Assembly (NCBI RefSeq): GCF_014840935.1 | Contig: NZ_CP062005.1 | Coordinates: 2,542,001-2,606,000 of the forward strand | Length of the DNA stretch: 64,000 nt | Direction of reading: 5' to 3' | DNA from: Halomonas sp. YLGW01 | GTDB taxonomy: Bacteria > Pseudomonadota > Gammaproteobacteria > Pseudomonadales > Halomonadaceae | In this document: piece after piece, positions 29,689-39,291 of the stretch | Layout of the letters: each line of letters starts with the position of its first letter | How positions within the stretch are numbered: position 1 is the stretch's first letter | Translations under genes and position numbers: made by a program | Notes under the pieces: model-generated | Told to the model about the DNA's origin: nothing | The model's input: only the letters and a program-made list of their open reading frames with translations | The model's database searches: none

Positions 29689-30687
29689 TTACTCCGCTGC
29701 CTCCGCGCTCATGGGCTTGCCGTGAGACTCGGCCGATTCGCCGTGACCGTCATCACTGTGGGCCGAACCGTGACCGAAGCCTTCGGCGTAGCTGTCGGCG
29801 AATTCGGACACACGTTGTTCGTGGTCACCGCCGGCATGGAAGCTCTTGATGATGCTCTCGTAGAGAGACGGGGATACCTCGGAGAAGTACTGGATCTCGT
29901 TGTCCTCGGAGGGCGCAGCGAGCTCATAGTATTCCTCGGGGAAGGTCAGGGACTCGGACGACTCACGCACCTCGGCGACCCAAGCCTCGAAGTCTTCCTG
30001 AGAACCCACATGGGCGTCGAAGGTCATGCCCGAGAAGCCGGCACCGCTGTAGTTGGTGGAGCGGCCGGGGTAGACCCCCTGCTCGTCGGCGATCAGGTGC
30101 ACGTCATTGTCCATGCCGGCCATGGCATAGATCTGGCTACCCAGACGCGGAATGAAGAAGGAGTTCATTACCGAGCCGGAGGAGACGCGGAAACGCACCG
30201 GAGTATCCTCGGGGAAGGCCAGTTCGTTGACCGTGGCGATGCCCTGTTCCGGATAGATGAACAACCACTTCCAATCCAGCGAGACCGCCTCGATCACCAT
30301 CGGCTCCTGATCGGTATCCTCGGCGACGATGGGCTTGTGCGGGTCCAGGCTGTGGGAGGTGTACCAGGTCAGCACCGCCAGGAAGGCGATGATCACGCAG
30401 GGCACGAACCACACCACCGCTTCCACCTTGTTGGAGTGGTGCCAATCCGGGCTATAGGTGGCATTCCGGTTGCTGCGACGATAGCGCCAGGCGAAGGCGA
30501 GGGTCATCGCGATCACCGGAATGACAACGATCTGCATCAGGCCGAACGCGGTCAGAATCAGGGTGCGCTGCTCCTCCCCGATCTGCCCCTTCGGATCCAT
30601 CAGTGCCGAATCGCACCCTGTCAGCAACAGGGCAAGCGACACGAGCACCAGCGGACTCAGCACACGTAAGTACTTCTTTCTTCTCAT
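29689..30687 (-). CDS. cyoA: cytochrome o ubiquinol oxidase subunit II
   Basis: A 332-residue lipoprotein (lipobox L-T-G-C, C25) with two membrane helices and a periplasmic cupredoxin domain. CuA ligands are absent, as expected for a quinol oxidase (S-x-x-x-S and [10 protein letters not shown] instead). An acidic/His C-terminal tail of about 40 residues extends it beyond the usual 315. It is the first gene of cyoABCDE. The frame ends 3 bases before cyoB. Confidence 0.95.
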   Translation of the reverse strand: MRRKKYLRVLSPLVLVSLALLLTGCDSALMDPKGQIGEEQRTLILTAFGLMQIVVIPVIAMTLAFAWRYRRSNRNATYSPDWHHSNKVEAVVWFVPCVIIAFLAVLTWYTSHSLDPHKPIVAEDTDQEPMVIEAVSLDWKWLFIYPEQGIATVNELAFPEDTPVRFRVSSGSVMNSFFIPRLGSQIYAMAGMDNDVHLIADEQGVYPGRSTNYSGAGFSGMTFDAHVGSQEDFEAWVAEVRESSESLTFPEEYYELAAPSEDNEIQYFSEVSPSLYESIIKSFHAGGDHEQRVSEFADSYAEGFGHGSAHSDDGHGESAESHGKPMSAEAAE

Positions 30688-31286
30688 CCTACGACCTCGT
30701 CAGGGCACGAAATCAGGCTAACCTTGTACGGATAGAAAATTAGCCAGCTAGTGTATGCGCAGAACCAAGAGAGCCACTTCCGGTGGGTTCAGGGACGGAC
30801 CCTGCGGCCGTAAGCGGCAACCCATCGCTGCCACGCAACGCGACACGACCTCGTGCGTAAGGCATTTCCATTACGCAGGTCAGGCCTCGGTGGCCGGTAT
30901 CCTCGGGGATAAGACACGAGTGCAACAGTGACGATTTGTCGCAGGGGGATGTCGCAGGGGGAGGCGGTTGAAGCCCTGTCTAACCACCTGGAATGCCCTG
31001 GCATGGAACGCCGGGGAAGGCAGAGGGGGCGGCGCGCCAAGGGGGGAGATAATTGAAGGGTGCGACATCGTGACCGGGAAGAGGAGGTCTGCTTATCGCA
31101 CCAACGCGCACGCCTCGATGTCTTCGGCACAGCTCATCATGGGAGCGGGCGCATACGCAACCTAACGTTAGTGCAAAAAATTGTTAGACGCCTCATCCCC
31201 TTTGGTATCATGCGCGCCGGCAGTTTCCTGCGTCCCCCGGGTGCCCTCAGCTCCCACAACAACAGTCCCATCAAGGCAATTGTTCT
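30688..31286. other. 599-base intergenic region between divergent cyo and tsx-like operons
   Basis: No convincing gene is visible here. The left part must contain the cyo promoter (leftward) and the right part the promoter of the porin gene (rightward). A perfect tandem 13-base repeat, TGTCGCAGGGGGA, lies at 30937-30949 and 30950-30962. A palindrome, annotated separately, lies at 31162-31171. Short frames over this stretch have no ribosome sites and no family resemblance. Confidence 0.6.
31162..31187 (+). promoter_or_regulatory. palindrome CTAACGTTAG with extra half-site before the nucleoside uptake genes
   Basis: A perfect 10-base palindrome with a central CG (31162-31171) is followed 11 bases later by a further half-site GTTAG (31183-31187). 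A TATCAT hexamer at 31206-31211 is a possible -10 for the porin gene at 31287. LacI-type repressors favour palindromes with a central CG, but no regulator gene is adjacent and the assignment is speculative. Confidence 0.4.
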
Positions 31287-32111
31287 ATGTCTTCCCTCTC
31301 TCTGCGCCGCGCCTCCTCCGTTCTGGGCGCCAGCGTCCTGGTGGCCTCTGCCACCGCCCCCGCCCAGGCCGCCGGCATGGATCCGGCCTGGTCCTTCGCC
31401 AATGTCTCGGTGAACTACCTCGACTGGTCCGAGGGCACCGAGGAACGTACTGAAGATTTCGCCGCCAAGGGCGACTTCCCCTATCTGGAGCTCGAGGGCG
31501 GCGCCGGCTTCGCCTGGGGCGAGGTCTACGGCTTCTTCGATCTGGAGAACCCCGGCAACGACCAGTTCGACGAGGACAGCGGCGGCAAGGACAATTTCCG
31601 CACCGCCGGCAAGATCACCTCCCATATCTATCTGGGTGACTCGCCCTTCACCGTCTACGCCCATATCTACGACTTCCGCGACTATGGCTATAACGCCCGC
31701 GAGCAGGATCAGATCCTCGGCGTCGGCTATATCCACACCTTCGACAATGGCCTGTGGTTCAAGCCCTTCCTCGGCGCGGCACGGGTACAGAGCAATAGCT
31801 ACACCGGCATGAACGGCTACATGGCCGGCTGGGTGCTGGGCTATGCCTTCGAGGCCCTGGACCAGGACTTCAGCGTCACCAACTGGCACGAACAGACCTT
31901 CGAGCGTGACGACGACTACCTCACCCAGAACTATTTCGGTCGCGTTGAGAAGGCGGAAAGCGTTGGCACCAACGGGGCGGTTTCTTTATGGTGGCACCCG
32001 ATTTCGAGCCTGACTGCCGGCGTTCAGTATCGCTACGCGGATAACAAGCTGGGCACCCCCGAGGATTACCAGAACGCGGTGATCTACACGCTCAAGTACA
32101 ACTTCCTGTAA
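31287..32111 (+). CDS. nucleoside-specific outer-membrane porin, Tsx/OmpK family
   Basis: A 274-residue protein with a signal peptide (cleavage near A-Q-A at residue 28) and a mature beta barrel. The typical segments are W-S-F-A-N-V-S-V-N-Y-L-D-W, the acidic extracellular loop, and G-x-V-Y-G-F-F-D, with a C-terminal L-K-Y-N-F-L. Tsx-family porins pass nucleosides and deoxynucleosides across the outer membrane. The next genes, nupC and cdd, fit that role exactly. AAGG lies about 10 bases before the ATG. Confidence 0.87.
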   Translation: MSSLSLRRASSVLGASVLVASATAPAQAAGMDPAWSFANVSVNYLDWSEGTEERTEDFAAKGDFPYLELEGGAGFAWGEVYGFFDLENPGNDQFDEDSGGKDNFRTAGKITSHIYLGDSPFTVYAHIYDFRDYGYNAREQDQILGVGYIHTFDNGLWFKPFLGAARVQSNSYTGMNGYMAGWVLGYAFEALDQDFSVTNWHEQTFERDDDYLTQNYFGRVEKAESVGTNGAVSLWWHPISSLTAGVQYRYADNKLGTPEDYQNAVIYTLKYNFL

Positions 32112-32171
32112 TGCAAAGGGCCCGGACCGCCATGCGGTGCGGGCCGCATTCGCTGCCATGAAGGACTTCCC

Positions 32172-33440
32172 ATGACCATACTCATGAGCCTGGTGGGGAT
32201 GGCGACGCTCATCCTGATCGCCCTCGTGTTTTCCACCAACCGACGCGCCATCCGCCTGCGTACCGTGGGTGGCGCCTTCGCCATCCAGGCCGGCATCGGC
32301 GCCTTCGTGCTGTACGTGCCCTTCGGCCAGGCGGTGCTCGAGACCATCTCCGATGCGGTCAGCCAGGTGGTGACCTATGCCAACGACGGCATCGACTTCC
32401 TGTTCGGCGGGCTGGCCGACCCATCCTCGGTGGGCTTCATCTTCGCCATCAAGGTCCTGCCGGTGATCATCTTCTTCTCGTCGCTGATCGCGGTGCTCTA
32501 CTACCTGGGCATCATGCAGTGGGTGATTCGCCTGCTCGGCGGCGCACTGCAGAAGGTGCTCGGCACCTCGCGCACCGAGTCGCTGTCGGCCACCGCCAAC
32601 ATCTTCGTCGGCCAGACCGAAGCCCCGCTGGTGGTGCGTCCCTTCATCAATAACATGACCGCCTCACAGCTGTTCGCGGTGATGTGCGGCGGCCTGGCCT
32701 CGGTGGCCGGCTCGGTGCTGGCCGGCTACGCGGCGCTGGGCATTCCCATGGAATACCTGGTGGCGGCCTCCTTCATGGCGGCACCGGGCGGCCTGCTCTT
32801 CGCCAAGCTGCTGATGCCGGAGACCGAAACGCCCAAGGACGACGACGCCGACACCATCCAGCACATCGAGGACGAGGACAAGCCCGCCAACGTGCTGGAC
32901 GCCGCCGCCTCCGGCGCCAGCTCCGGGATGCGCCTGGCCGCCAACGTCGGCGCCATGCTGCTGGCCTTCATCGGCCTGATCGCGCTGGTCAACGGCATCC
33001 TCGGCGGCGTCGGCGACTGGTTCGGCCTGGAAGCACTGAGCCTCGAGCAACTGCTGGGCTGGCTGTTCTCGCCGCTGGCCTTCCTGCTCGGCATCCCCTG
33101 GGAGGAAGCCACCCTGGCCGGCTCCTTCATCGGCCAGAAGCTGGTGGTCAACGAGTTCGTCGCCTACATCAACCTGGCGCCCTACATCGAGGGCGAACAG
33201 CTGGTTGCCGCCACCGGTGCGGCGATGTCGGCGCACACCGTGGCGATCCTGTCCTTCGCCCTGTGCGGCTTCGCCAACCTGTCCTCGATCGCCATCCTGC
33301 TTGGCGGCCTAGGCAGCCTGGCCCCGGGACGGCGCCACGAGATCGCCCGCTTCGGCGTGAAGGCGGTACTGGCCGGTACCCTCTCCAACCTGATGTCGGC
33401 GACCATCGCAGGGTTCTTCATCGCCCTGGCCGCCGGCTAG
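32172..33440 (+). CDS. nupC: concentrative nucleoside transporter, NupC family
   Basis: A 422-residue inner-membrane CNT-family carrier. It has the substrate-binding hairpin region [12 protein letters not shown] and the later N-E-F-V-A-Y, with [17 protein letters not shown] near the end. These are hallmark segments of proton- or sodium-coupled nucleoside uptake. A short acidic loop around residues 215-240 is an insertion typical of halophiles. AAGGA precedes the ATG. It follows the Tsx-like porin by 60 bases. Confidence 0.92.
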   Translation: MTILMSLVGMATLILIALVFSTNRRAIRLRTVGGAFAIQAGIGAFVLYVPFGQAVLETISDAVSQVVTYANDGIDFLFGGLADPSSVGFIFAIKVLPVIIFFSSLIAVLYYLGIMQWVIRLLGGALQKVLGTSRTESLSATANIFVGQTEAPLVVRPFINNMTASQLFAVMCGGLASVAGSVLAGYAALGIPMEYLVAASFMAAPGGLLFAKLLMPETETPKDDDADTIQHIEDEDKPANVLDAAASGASSGMRLAANVGAMLLAFIGLIALVNGILGGVGDWFGLEALSLEQLLGWLFSPLAFLLGIPWEEATLAGSFIGQKLVVNEFVAYINLAPYIEGEQLVAATGAAMSAHTVAILSFALCGFANLSSIAILLGGLGSLAPGRRHEIARFGVKAVLAGTLSNLMSATIAGFFIALAAG

Positions 33441-33489
33441 GGCTGACCCGCCTACGCTTCTTGCAAGAACTTCTTGCCAGAGCCTCTTG

Positions 33490-33519
33490 CCGCCCCGAGC
33501 CCCTGGCCGGGGCGGTCTT
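33490..33519 (+). terminator. probable terminator after nupC
   Basis: A 7-base GC stem (CCGCCCC 33490-33496 with GGGGCGG 33509-33515) has a 12-base loop and a short TCTT tail. Just before it lies a 12-base palindrome, TTCTTGCAAGAA (33458-33469), with two further CTTGCC copies. It may be a partial terminator or operator between nupC and cdd. Confidence 0.45.
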
Positions 33520-33671
33520 GATTGTGCCCTATCAGCCGCGACCCCTCTTGCATTGGCGTTGCCCTCGGCGTCATGACAACAGACGGCGATGACGCCATGC
33601 TGAAAAGGCGCTCGTGCGACCGACACAAGACGCCATTCTGTCAGATGAACCACCACCGGAGTCCCTGCCAC

Positions 33672-34106
33672 ATGCCAGACGACACCTCCACGCTCGATGC
33701 CTCGCTGCGCGCCCGATTGATCGCTACACGCGACCGGGCCTATGTGCCCTACTCCCGGCACCCGGTGGGGGCGGCCCTTGAGACCCCCGAGGGCGACTGG
33801 TTCCTGGGCTGCAATGTCGAGATCGCCAACTACAAGGGGCTGTGCGCCGAGGCCTCGGCGATCGCCGCCATGGTCTCCGCCGGCACCCAGCAGATCGCCA
33901 CGCTTTACGTGATTGGCCCGGGCGAGCACCTGTGCACCCCCTGCGGCGACTGTCGCCAGCGCATTCGCGAGTTCGCCTCCCCGTCCACACGCATTCATGT
34001 GCTGGACGCCGGTGGCCAAGTGCTGAAGAGCTACGACATGGAAACCCTGCTGCCGGACTCCTTCGGCCCGGAGAACATCGGCAAGCCCTCGCCGATGACC
34101 GCCTGA
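33672..34106 (+). CDS. cdd: cytidine deaminase
   Basis: A 144-residue short-form (tetrameric) cytidine deaminase. Zinc ligands are C58 (C-A-E, with catalytic E60) and the P-C-x-x-C pair C91 and C94. Substrate-binding Y-S-R-H-P-V-G-A-A-L and G-C-N-V-E are present. It deaminates cytidine and deoxycytidine to uridine forms, processing nucleosides brought in by the upstream porin and NupC. GGAG lies 10 bases before the chosen ATG; an in-frame ATG at 33645 is possible. The last 15 residues extend past the usual core. Confidence 0.93.
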   Translation: MPDDTSTLDASLRARLIATRDRAYVPYSRHPVGAALETPEGDWFLGCNVEIANYKGLCAEASAIAAMVSAGTQQIATLYVIGPGEHLCTPCGDCRQRIREFASPSTRIHVLDAGGQVLKSYDMETLLPDSFGPENIGKPSPMTA

Positions 34107-34312
34107 TACCCGATCGTCGACTGGCAAGCGCCCCGCCCTCGACGTAGCATGCCGCGGGTGGACCGCCGGTCGGATTAAAGCCCTGCCCCGTCAGGCCGAT
34201 ACCTCTTGGATAAGTGTTTATCGGCCGTCGACGCCTCACGGCTGCATATGCCGCGTCATGACGATGCGCACCACAACAACGATTGCCCCGTGAGTCACTT
34301 CGGAGCCAGGGA

Positions 34313-35326
34313 ATGCCCAGCGGTCGCTTCAACCCCTTCGAAACCCTCCTGCTGACCAGTCGCAGCCAGGCCGATACGGCCGGGCTGATGCTGCTCGCCT
34401 GGGTGATGGCATGCCGAGGCCCCCTGGACGAGAGGCAGCGCGCCTGTCTCGAGACGCTGGCTGATGAGTGCCGACACGGCCACGACCTGGCGCCGATCTT
34501 CGCCCTGGCCGATCGTCAGGACTTCGATGCCATCCAACTCGCCGCCGAGGTCATGCAGAAGGATCGCGGCGGCGCACAGGCCTACCCCTTCCTGCGTCAG
34601 GCGATTGCCCTCTGCGTCGCCGAGGGCGAGCCGAGCATCGCCCAGCATCATGTGCTGCGCTTTCTCGCCGACCTGCTGGGCGTGGCCCCCGCCGCCTTCG
34701 CGACTCTCTACGGCGAACAGGCCGGACGGCCCTATGCCGTGCCCGAGGATCCCAGCCGGCGCGACTACTGGCTGGCCAGGGAGGACAGGCGTCAGCAAGA
34801 AGCGGCTCGCCAGCGCGCACAGGAAGAGCGTCACCGCGAGCAGGAGGCGGCCCGGCAACGCGAGCAGGAGGCACGACGCCGGCGCGAACAAGACAGGCAA
34901 CGCCAGGAAAGGGCGCGCCAAGAGCGGGATAAACAGGAACGGGATAAACAGGAGCGGGACAGACAGGAAAGGGCTGATCGGGACAGGGCTGATCGCGAAA
35001 GAGCACGAAGGGAAAACGCCCGCCAGGAGCAGGCCAGGCAAGAGCGAGCCCGACAGCAATACCAGCATCGGCACCGCGAGGAGGCAGGTCATCACCGCCA
35101 CCGGACGCAGTCCCCTCCCCACGATGCGCAGGCCCGGCGGGCCCTGGCGGTACTCGGCCTGTCCCCGGGCGCCAACCGCGGCGAGATTCGACGCGCCTAC
35201 CGCCGAATGGCCCAGACGCACCATCCCGACCGTTTCTTCGCCGAGGGCGAGGCACGCATGGCCACCGCCTCGCGGCGCTTTCAGCGGATCAAGAACGCCT
35301 ATGATTATCTGATGCGAGCGAGCTGA
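34313..35326 (+). CDS. helical-domain, coiled-coil, C-terminal J-domain protein
   Basis: A 337-residue protein in three parts. Residues 1-145 form an all-helical domain resembling TerB/DjlA-type modules (A-D-T-A-G-L-M-L-L-A-W-V-M-A and L-D-E-R-Q-R). Residues about 150-260 are an extremely Arg/Glu/Gln-rich charged coil, partly encoded by 15-base tandem repeats. Residues about 275-337 are a J domain with an intact H-P-D at 304-306. J domains stimulate DnaK-type ATPases; here the partner and client are unknown. The layout resembles co-chaperones such as DjlA but with the coil in place of a membrane anchor. GGAG precedes the ATG at 34313. Confidence 0.8.
   Translation: MPSGRFNPFETLLLTSRSQADTAGLMLLAWVMACRGPLDERQRACLETLADECRHGHDLAPIFALADRQDFDAIQLAAEVMQKDRGGAQAYPFLRQAIALCVAEGEPSIAQHHVLRFLADLLGVAPAAFATLYGEQAGRPYAVPEDPSRRDYWLAREDRRQQEAARQRAQEERHREQEAARQREQEARRRREQDRQRQERARQERDKQERDKQERDRQERADRDRADRERARRENARQEQARQERARQQYQHRHREEAGHHRHRTQSPPHDAQARRALAVLGLSPGANRGEIRRAYRRMAQTHHPDRFFAEGEARMATASRRFQRIKNAYDYLMRAS
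34926..34970 (+). repeat. three 15-base tandem repeats within the J-domain gene
   Basis: GGGATAAACAGGAAC, GGGATAAACAGGAGC and GGGACAGACAGGAAA follow each other without gaps. They encode the repeated R-D-K-Q-E unit of the charged coil. Being multiples of three, copy changes would alter coil length without a frameshift. Confidence 0.85.
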
Positions 35327-35328
35327 GC

Positions 35329-35757
35329 ATGCGGGATCTCTACCAGCGCCTGAACCTGCCGAGCGACGCCGACGATCACGCCATCCAGCGGGCCATCGCG
35401 GCCTGCGATCACAGCGCCCTCAAGGCCGATGCCCAGGCGGTGCTGGGCGAACCCGAGCGGCGCCAGGAATACGATGCTCTGCTCAACGCCCTCAGCGACA
35501 TCGGCCTGCTGCGGGCACGGCTCGGCCTGACCCACGGCCCCTTCTGGCAGGACAGCACCGCCAACGATTTCTCGCTGCCGCCGGATAACACCGGAGCCCG
35601 CCACGATCTGCTGATCGCCCGGGTCGAGCGCGCCGTCGCCCTGCATGACCGTTGGCGGCAATGGCGCGCGCCCTGGCTGCTCCCCGTGTTGCTGCTCGGC
35701 GCATCCATCCTGGGCGCCGGCATCGGCGCAGCGCTCTATCACGCCTGGCTCGGCTAG
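35329..35757 (+). CDS. J-like protein lacking HPD, with C-terminal membrane helix
   Basis: A 142-residue protein. The N-terminus D-L-Y-Q-R-L-N-L-P-S-D-A-D-D-H-A-I-Q-R-A-I-type helix resembles J-domain helix I/II, and V-L-G-E-P-E-R-R-Q-E-Y-D resembles the helix III/IV end, but the H-P-D loop is absent. The C-terminus is a single hydrophobic helix (about residues 117-138). It starts 2 bases after the stop of the preceding true J-domain gene, so the two are surely cotranscribed and probably partner. Loss of HPD would prevent DnaK stimulation; a membrane-tethering or modulatory role is an inference. Confidence 0.7.
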   Translation: MRDLYQRLNLPSDADDHAIQRAIAACDHSALKADAQAVLGEPERRQEYDALLNALSDIGLLRARLGLTHGPFWQDSTANDFSLPPDNTGARHDLLIARVERAVALHDRWRQWRAPWLLPVLLLGASILGAGIGAALYHAWLG

Positions 35758-35770
35758 CTCCTGGCTCGGC

Positions 35771-38125
35771 CTAGCCCGCCCCGGGTGAGCCCTGGGTGCG
35801 AGGGGCGCCCGGCGCCGCCGCCCGTCCCGCCTCGCCGACGGAACGTCCCAGCACATCACGCCCCGACGCCGAGCCGTCGCGCTCCCCCTCTTGGTTCATC
35901 TCAGATGCCTGGTCGTACAGGGCATCACCGCTCCGGCCTTCCATCTGCAGGCTCAGGCGCGGCATGGCGAGCTCAAGGCCATCCGCTTCCAGGCGCTGCT
36001 TGAAGCGCAGGTTGAAGGCGCGGGCCACGTCCCACTGCATCACCGGCGCGGTGCGCATCCGCATCCGCAGTACCGCCGCCCCCTCCTCGAAGCGTTCGAT
36101 GCCCTGCATCTCCAGCGTCGACCAGATGTGATGGCGCATCAGGGGATCCTGGCGTAGGTCGTCGGCGACCTCGCGCACCAGGCTGATGGCATCGTCGATC
36201 TTCATGGCGTGGGGAATGCGCAGGCGCATCAGGGCGATCCCGAACTGGCGCGACATGTTGTGGATCGACTTGATCTGGCTGAAGGTGATGGTATGCACGA
36301 TGCCGTCCAGGTCGCGCAGCCGCACGGTGCGCAGGGTCAGCCCCTCGACGGTGCCGAGATGGCCGCCCAGATCGACGAAGTCATCGATGGCCAGCGAGTC
36401 CTCGATCAGGATGAAGATGCCGGTAATCAGGTCCTGCACCAGCGTCTGGGCACCGAAGCCGATCGCCAGGCCGATCACGCCGGCACCGGCCAGCAGCGGC
36501 GTCACATTGACCCCCAGATTGGCCAGGGCCACGATCGAGGCGATCACCACGATGGTGGTGAAGACCACGTTGCGGATCAGCGGCGTGATGGTCTGGGCCC
36601 GGGCGCTGTTGACGCGGCGACCGCGAGAGCGACCCGATTTCGACAAGGCCCGCTGGATGGCGGTGTCGGCAAAGATCCAGGCCAGCCAGGCCACCAGCAC
36701 CGTGAAGCCGATGCCGATCAGCGCCTGGCCGATCCGTGCCCCGGCGGCCTCCTGCCCGACGCCCAGTAACGAGCCGCCCCAGATTCGCATCGACAATTCG
36801 GCAAAGGCCGCCCAGCACAGCATGTGCGACAGGGTGTAGCCGAAGCGCTCCAGGCGCCGGCGATACTGCGAGATCCGCTTGCGTCGCTCCAGGGTATCGC
36901 CGTAGCGCCTGAGCAGGCCGGTGATCACCAGGGTCAGGATCAGCAGCGCCGCGGTACCGATCGCCCGAGGCAGGGCCTCGCCGGCATCGCCTACCGTCAC
37001 CACCAGCGCCACCAGCGAGACGCCCACCATCAGCAGCGCCGGCACATGCCACAGGCCACCGAGCACCCGGATCACGTCATTGGTGGTGCTCTGGACCTTG
37101 CGCTGCGAATAGGGGCGGTGACGAATCAGGTGCTTGATCGGCTGCTTGAAGCGCAGGATGAAGACCCCGCTCATCAGCGCGGCCAGCAGGTTGGTGACGA
37201 TCGACAGGAAGGAGGCCAGGTCCTCCCCCAGCTGGATCGTCAAGCGCGAGGCATCCAGTGCATCCCCGAGCGCCATCAGCGCCCCGATCAGGAACAGCCG
37301 CTTGAGTGCTCGAGTCCTGAGCGAGCGCACAGCCACATAACGATGCCCACGGGTGAAGGCCGAGAACACCACCTCGCAGCTCGAGGCCAGCAGGCGACCA
37401 CACAGCGAGACATAGGCGGTGACCAGCGCCAGGCTGACGGCCGCATTGGGCTCGACGAGCTGCGCCATCGCCAGCATGATGGCGAAGGCCACCGCCCAGG
37501 GCAGCAGGCGGCGCAGGAAGTGCACGCCGAGCAGCCAGGCCTTCGGCTCTCGCGGCAGCTCCAGGGGCAGGCCAAAGCGGCCCATCATCAGCCTGGCCAG
37601 GGCCATCAGCGAAAGCAGCAGGCCGACCCACACCGACAGCATCACCGCGGCCTCCACGGCCAGGCGCAGCAGCTCGACATTGCCCGCATTGCGGACCAGC
37701 TCGCCCGCATCCTGCCAGGCCTGGATCAGGCGCTGATGCCACAGGTTCAGCGGCGACTGGCCGTCTTCGGCCTGCTCCCCCAGCTCGTTGAAGGTATCCG
37801 CCAGGGCGCCCAGAAGTCCCTGTGGGCCGGCCTCGGCGCGGCCTCCTTCGACCTCAGCGGTGCTGGTGCGCAGCGCCTTCAGCTCTTCCAGCAGCGCGCC
37901 GCGTCGCTCGGCATTCTCGAGCGTTGCGATCACGGTATCCAGCGACTCCACCACCGCCCGGGGGGGCGGCTGGCTACCGGACGACTCCCCGGCGAGCCCG
38001 GAGAGCCCCAGCCCCGATGCCTGCCCCTGCGCCAGCGACGGCAACAACAGCATGACCATCAGGGCCAAGAGCCCCCGGATCAGCCACTGGCTGGCAGGCG
38101 AAGGACGTGATGAAGGCTCGAGCAT
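35771..38125 (-). CDS. large mechanosensitive channel, MscS family (YbiO-like)
   Basis: A 784-residue protein with a signal-like N-terminal helix, a periplasmic segment (about residues 40-150), roughly ten membrane helices, and a C-terminal MscS core. The pore helix and beta domain are seen in L-L-A-G-A-G-V-I-G-L-A-I-G-F-G-A-Q, then L-V-Q-D-L-I-T-G and I-H-N-M-S-R-Q-F. The size is near that of E. coli YbiO (741). These channels open under hypo-osmotic shock and release solutes, which fits a salt-tolerant host. The last 50 residues are Gly/Ala/Pro-rich and disordered-looking. GGGAG is 5 bases from the ATG. Confidence 0.88.
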   Translation of the reverse strand: MLEPSSRPSPASQWLIRGLLALMVMLLLPSLAQGQASGLGLSGLAGESSGSQPPPRAVVESLDTVIATLENAERRGALLEELKALRTSTAEVEGGRAEAGPQGLLGALADTFNELGEQAEDGQSPLNLWHQRLIQAWQDAGELVRNAGNVELLRLAVEAAVMLSVWVGLLLSLMALARLMMGRFGLPLELPREPKAWLLGVHFLRRLLPWAVAFAIMLAMAQLVEPNAAVSLALVTAYVSLCGRLLASSCEVVFSAFTRGHRYVAVRSLRTRALKRLFLIGALMALGDALDASRLTIQLGEDLASFLSIVTNLLAALMSGVFILRFKQPIKHLIRHRPYSQRKVQSTTNDVIRVLGGLWHVPALLMVGVSLVALVVTVGDAGEALPRAIGTAALLILTLVITGLLRRYGDTLERRKRISQYRRRLERFGYTLSHMLCWAAFAELSMRIWGGSLLGVGQEAAGARIGQALIGIGFTVLVAWLAWIFADTAIQRALSKSGRSRGRRVNSARAQTITPLIRNVVFTTIVVIASIVALANLGVNVTPLLAGAGVIGLAIGFGAQTLVQDLITGIFILIEDSLAIDDFVDLGGHLGTVEGLTLRTVRLRDLDGIVHTITFSQIKSIHNMSRQFGIALMRLRIPHAMKIDDAISLVREVADDLRQDPLMRHHIWSTLEMQGIERFEEGAAVLRMRMRTAPVMQWDVARAFNLRFKQRLEADGLELAMPRLSLQMEGRSGDALYDQASEMNQEGERDGSASGRDVLGRSVGEAGRAAAPGAPRTQGSPGAG

Positions 38126-38283
38126 AAAGACTCCCGTCGTGGCTGAAGGTGAGAAGGGGGCCTGGTCAGGGTAAAGGAATGCCCTGCCCGAGGCATCCTG
38201 TCACCGACGGCCGACGCGCTGGCCGGAGCCCGGGCCAGGTATGCTAGGCTGGCGGAGCCAATTCTGGCTCACGGGAGTGTGGC

Positions 38284-39291
38284 ATGGATCCGCAATCGCC
38301 CCCTGTTACCACTAACCGGGAAGGCAATCTCCGCCGCGTCGGCGTCGAGATCGAATTCGCCTGCGTCTCTCCATCGGCGGCGGCGAGCCTGGTGGCCGAG
38401 CAATTCGGTGGCCAGGTCATCGCCCTCAGCCCCCATCGCTGGAAGGTGGAAGGCACACGCTGGGGTGACTTCACCATCGAGCTCGATGCCAAGATGGTGC
38501 ACCCGGATGACAAGGTGACCGCCGCTCCACCGAGTGGCGATGATGAATGGGCCCGTCAGCGTCATCAATGGCACATCGAGCTGCATACCCGCTCCCGGGA
38601 ACTGCTGGGCGACGTGGTGGCCGGCCTGGTGCCGACCGAGATCGTCTGCCCGCCGATGCCCTGGAATGAACTCGCCGAGCTCGATGCGGTGTTCGATGCG
38701 CTGCGCCGCCATGGCGCCAAGGGCACCGACGATAGCCTGCTCTACGGGTTCGGGCTGCACCTCAACCCCGAGGTGCCGGGCACCGATGTCGACAGCCTGC
38801 TCGCCCACCTGCGCGCCTACCTGCTGCTGGCGCCCTGGCTGCGTGACCAGATCGACATCGACATCACCCGGGAAGTGCTGCCCCATGCCAACCCCTTCCC
38901 CAAGGCCTATGCCCTCAAGGTGCTCGATCCGGCCTATGCCCCGGATCTCGACACCCTGATCGGCGACTACCTGCACGACAACCCGACCCGTAACCGGGAA
39001 CTCGACCTGTTGCCGCTGTTCGCCTGGCTGCGGCCGGACTATCCCGATGCCCTGCTCAAGAACGCGCTGGTCAAGCCGCGGCCGACCTTTCACTACCGGC
39101 TGCCCAATGCCCACCTGTCAGCAAAGAACTGGGGCTCGGTGGTGGAATGGAACCGCTGGCTCACCGTGGAGCGCCTCGCCGCCGACCCCGAGCGGCTGGC
39201 GGAGCGCACCCACGAATATCTCACCCATCATGCCCGCTCGCCCATGTCGCGCTGGCTTGAGCGGCTCAGGCACTGGATGAAGGACGAATGA
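38284..39291 (+). CDS. amidoligase family protein
   Basis: A 335-residue protein of the putative amidoligase family (glutamine-synthetase/GCS-like COOH-NH2 ligase fold). It has the N-terminal metal/ATP strand G-V-E-I-E-F at residues 20-25, the conserved W-x-x-H-I-E-L-H segment near 95, and L-Y-G-F-G-L-H-L-N-P-E near 155. Such enzymes join a carboxylate and an amine using ATP, but most have no known substrate. GGGAG precedes the ATG. Its stop overlaps the start of a class I amidotransferase-like hydrolase gene as ATGA, which indicates a two-enzyme unit. The reaction is unassigned. Confidence 0.82.
   Translation: MDPQSPPVTTNREGNLRRVGVEIEFACVSPSAAASLVAEQFGGQVIALSPHRWKVEGTRWGDFTIELDAKMVHPDDKVTAAPPSGDDEWARQRHQWHIELHTRSRELLGDVVAGLVPTEIVCPPMPWNELAELDAVFDALRRHGAKGTDDSLLYGFGLHLNPEVPGTDVDSLLAHLRAYLLLAPWLRDQIDIDITREVLPHANPFPKAYALKVLDPAYAPDLDTLIGDYLHDNPTRNRELDLLPLFAWLRPDYPDALLKNALVKPRPTFHYRLPNAHLSAKNWGSVVEWNRWLTVERLAADPERLAERTHEYLTHHARSPMSRWLERLRHWMKDE

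Noticed and set aside
30937-30962. Perfect 13-base tandem repeat as a CRISPR-like or regulatory array
   Set aside because: There are only two copies, no spacer and no neighbouring cas genes; probably a simple duplication.
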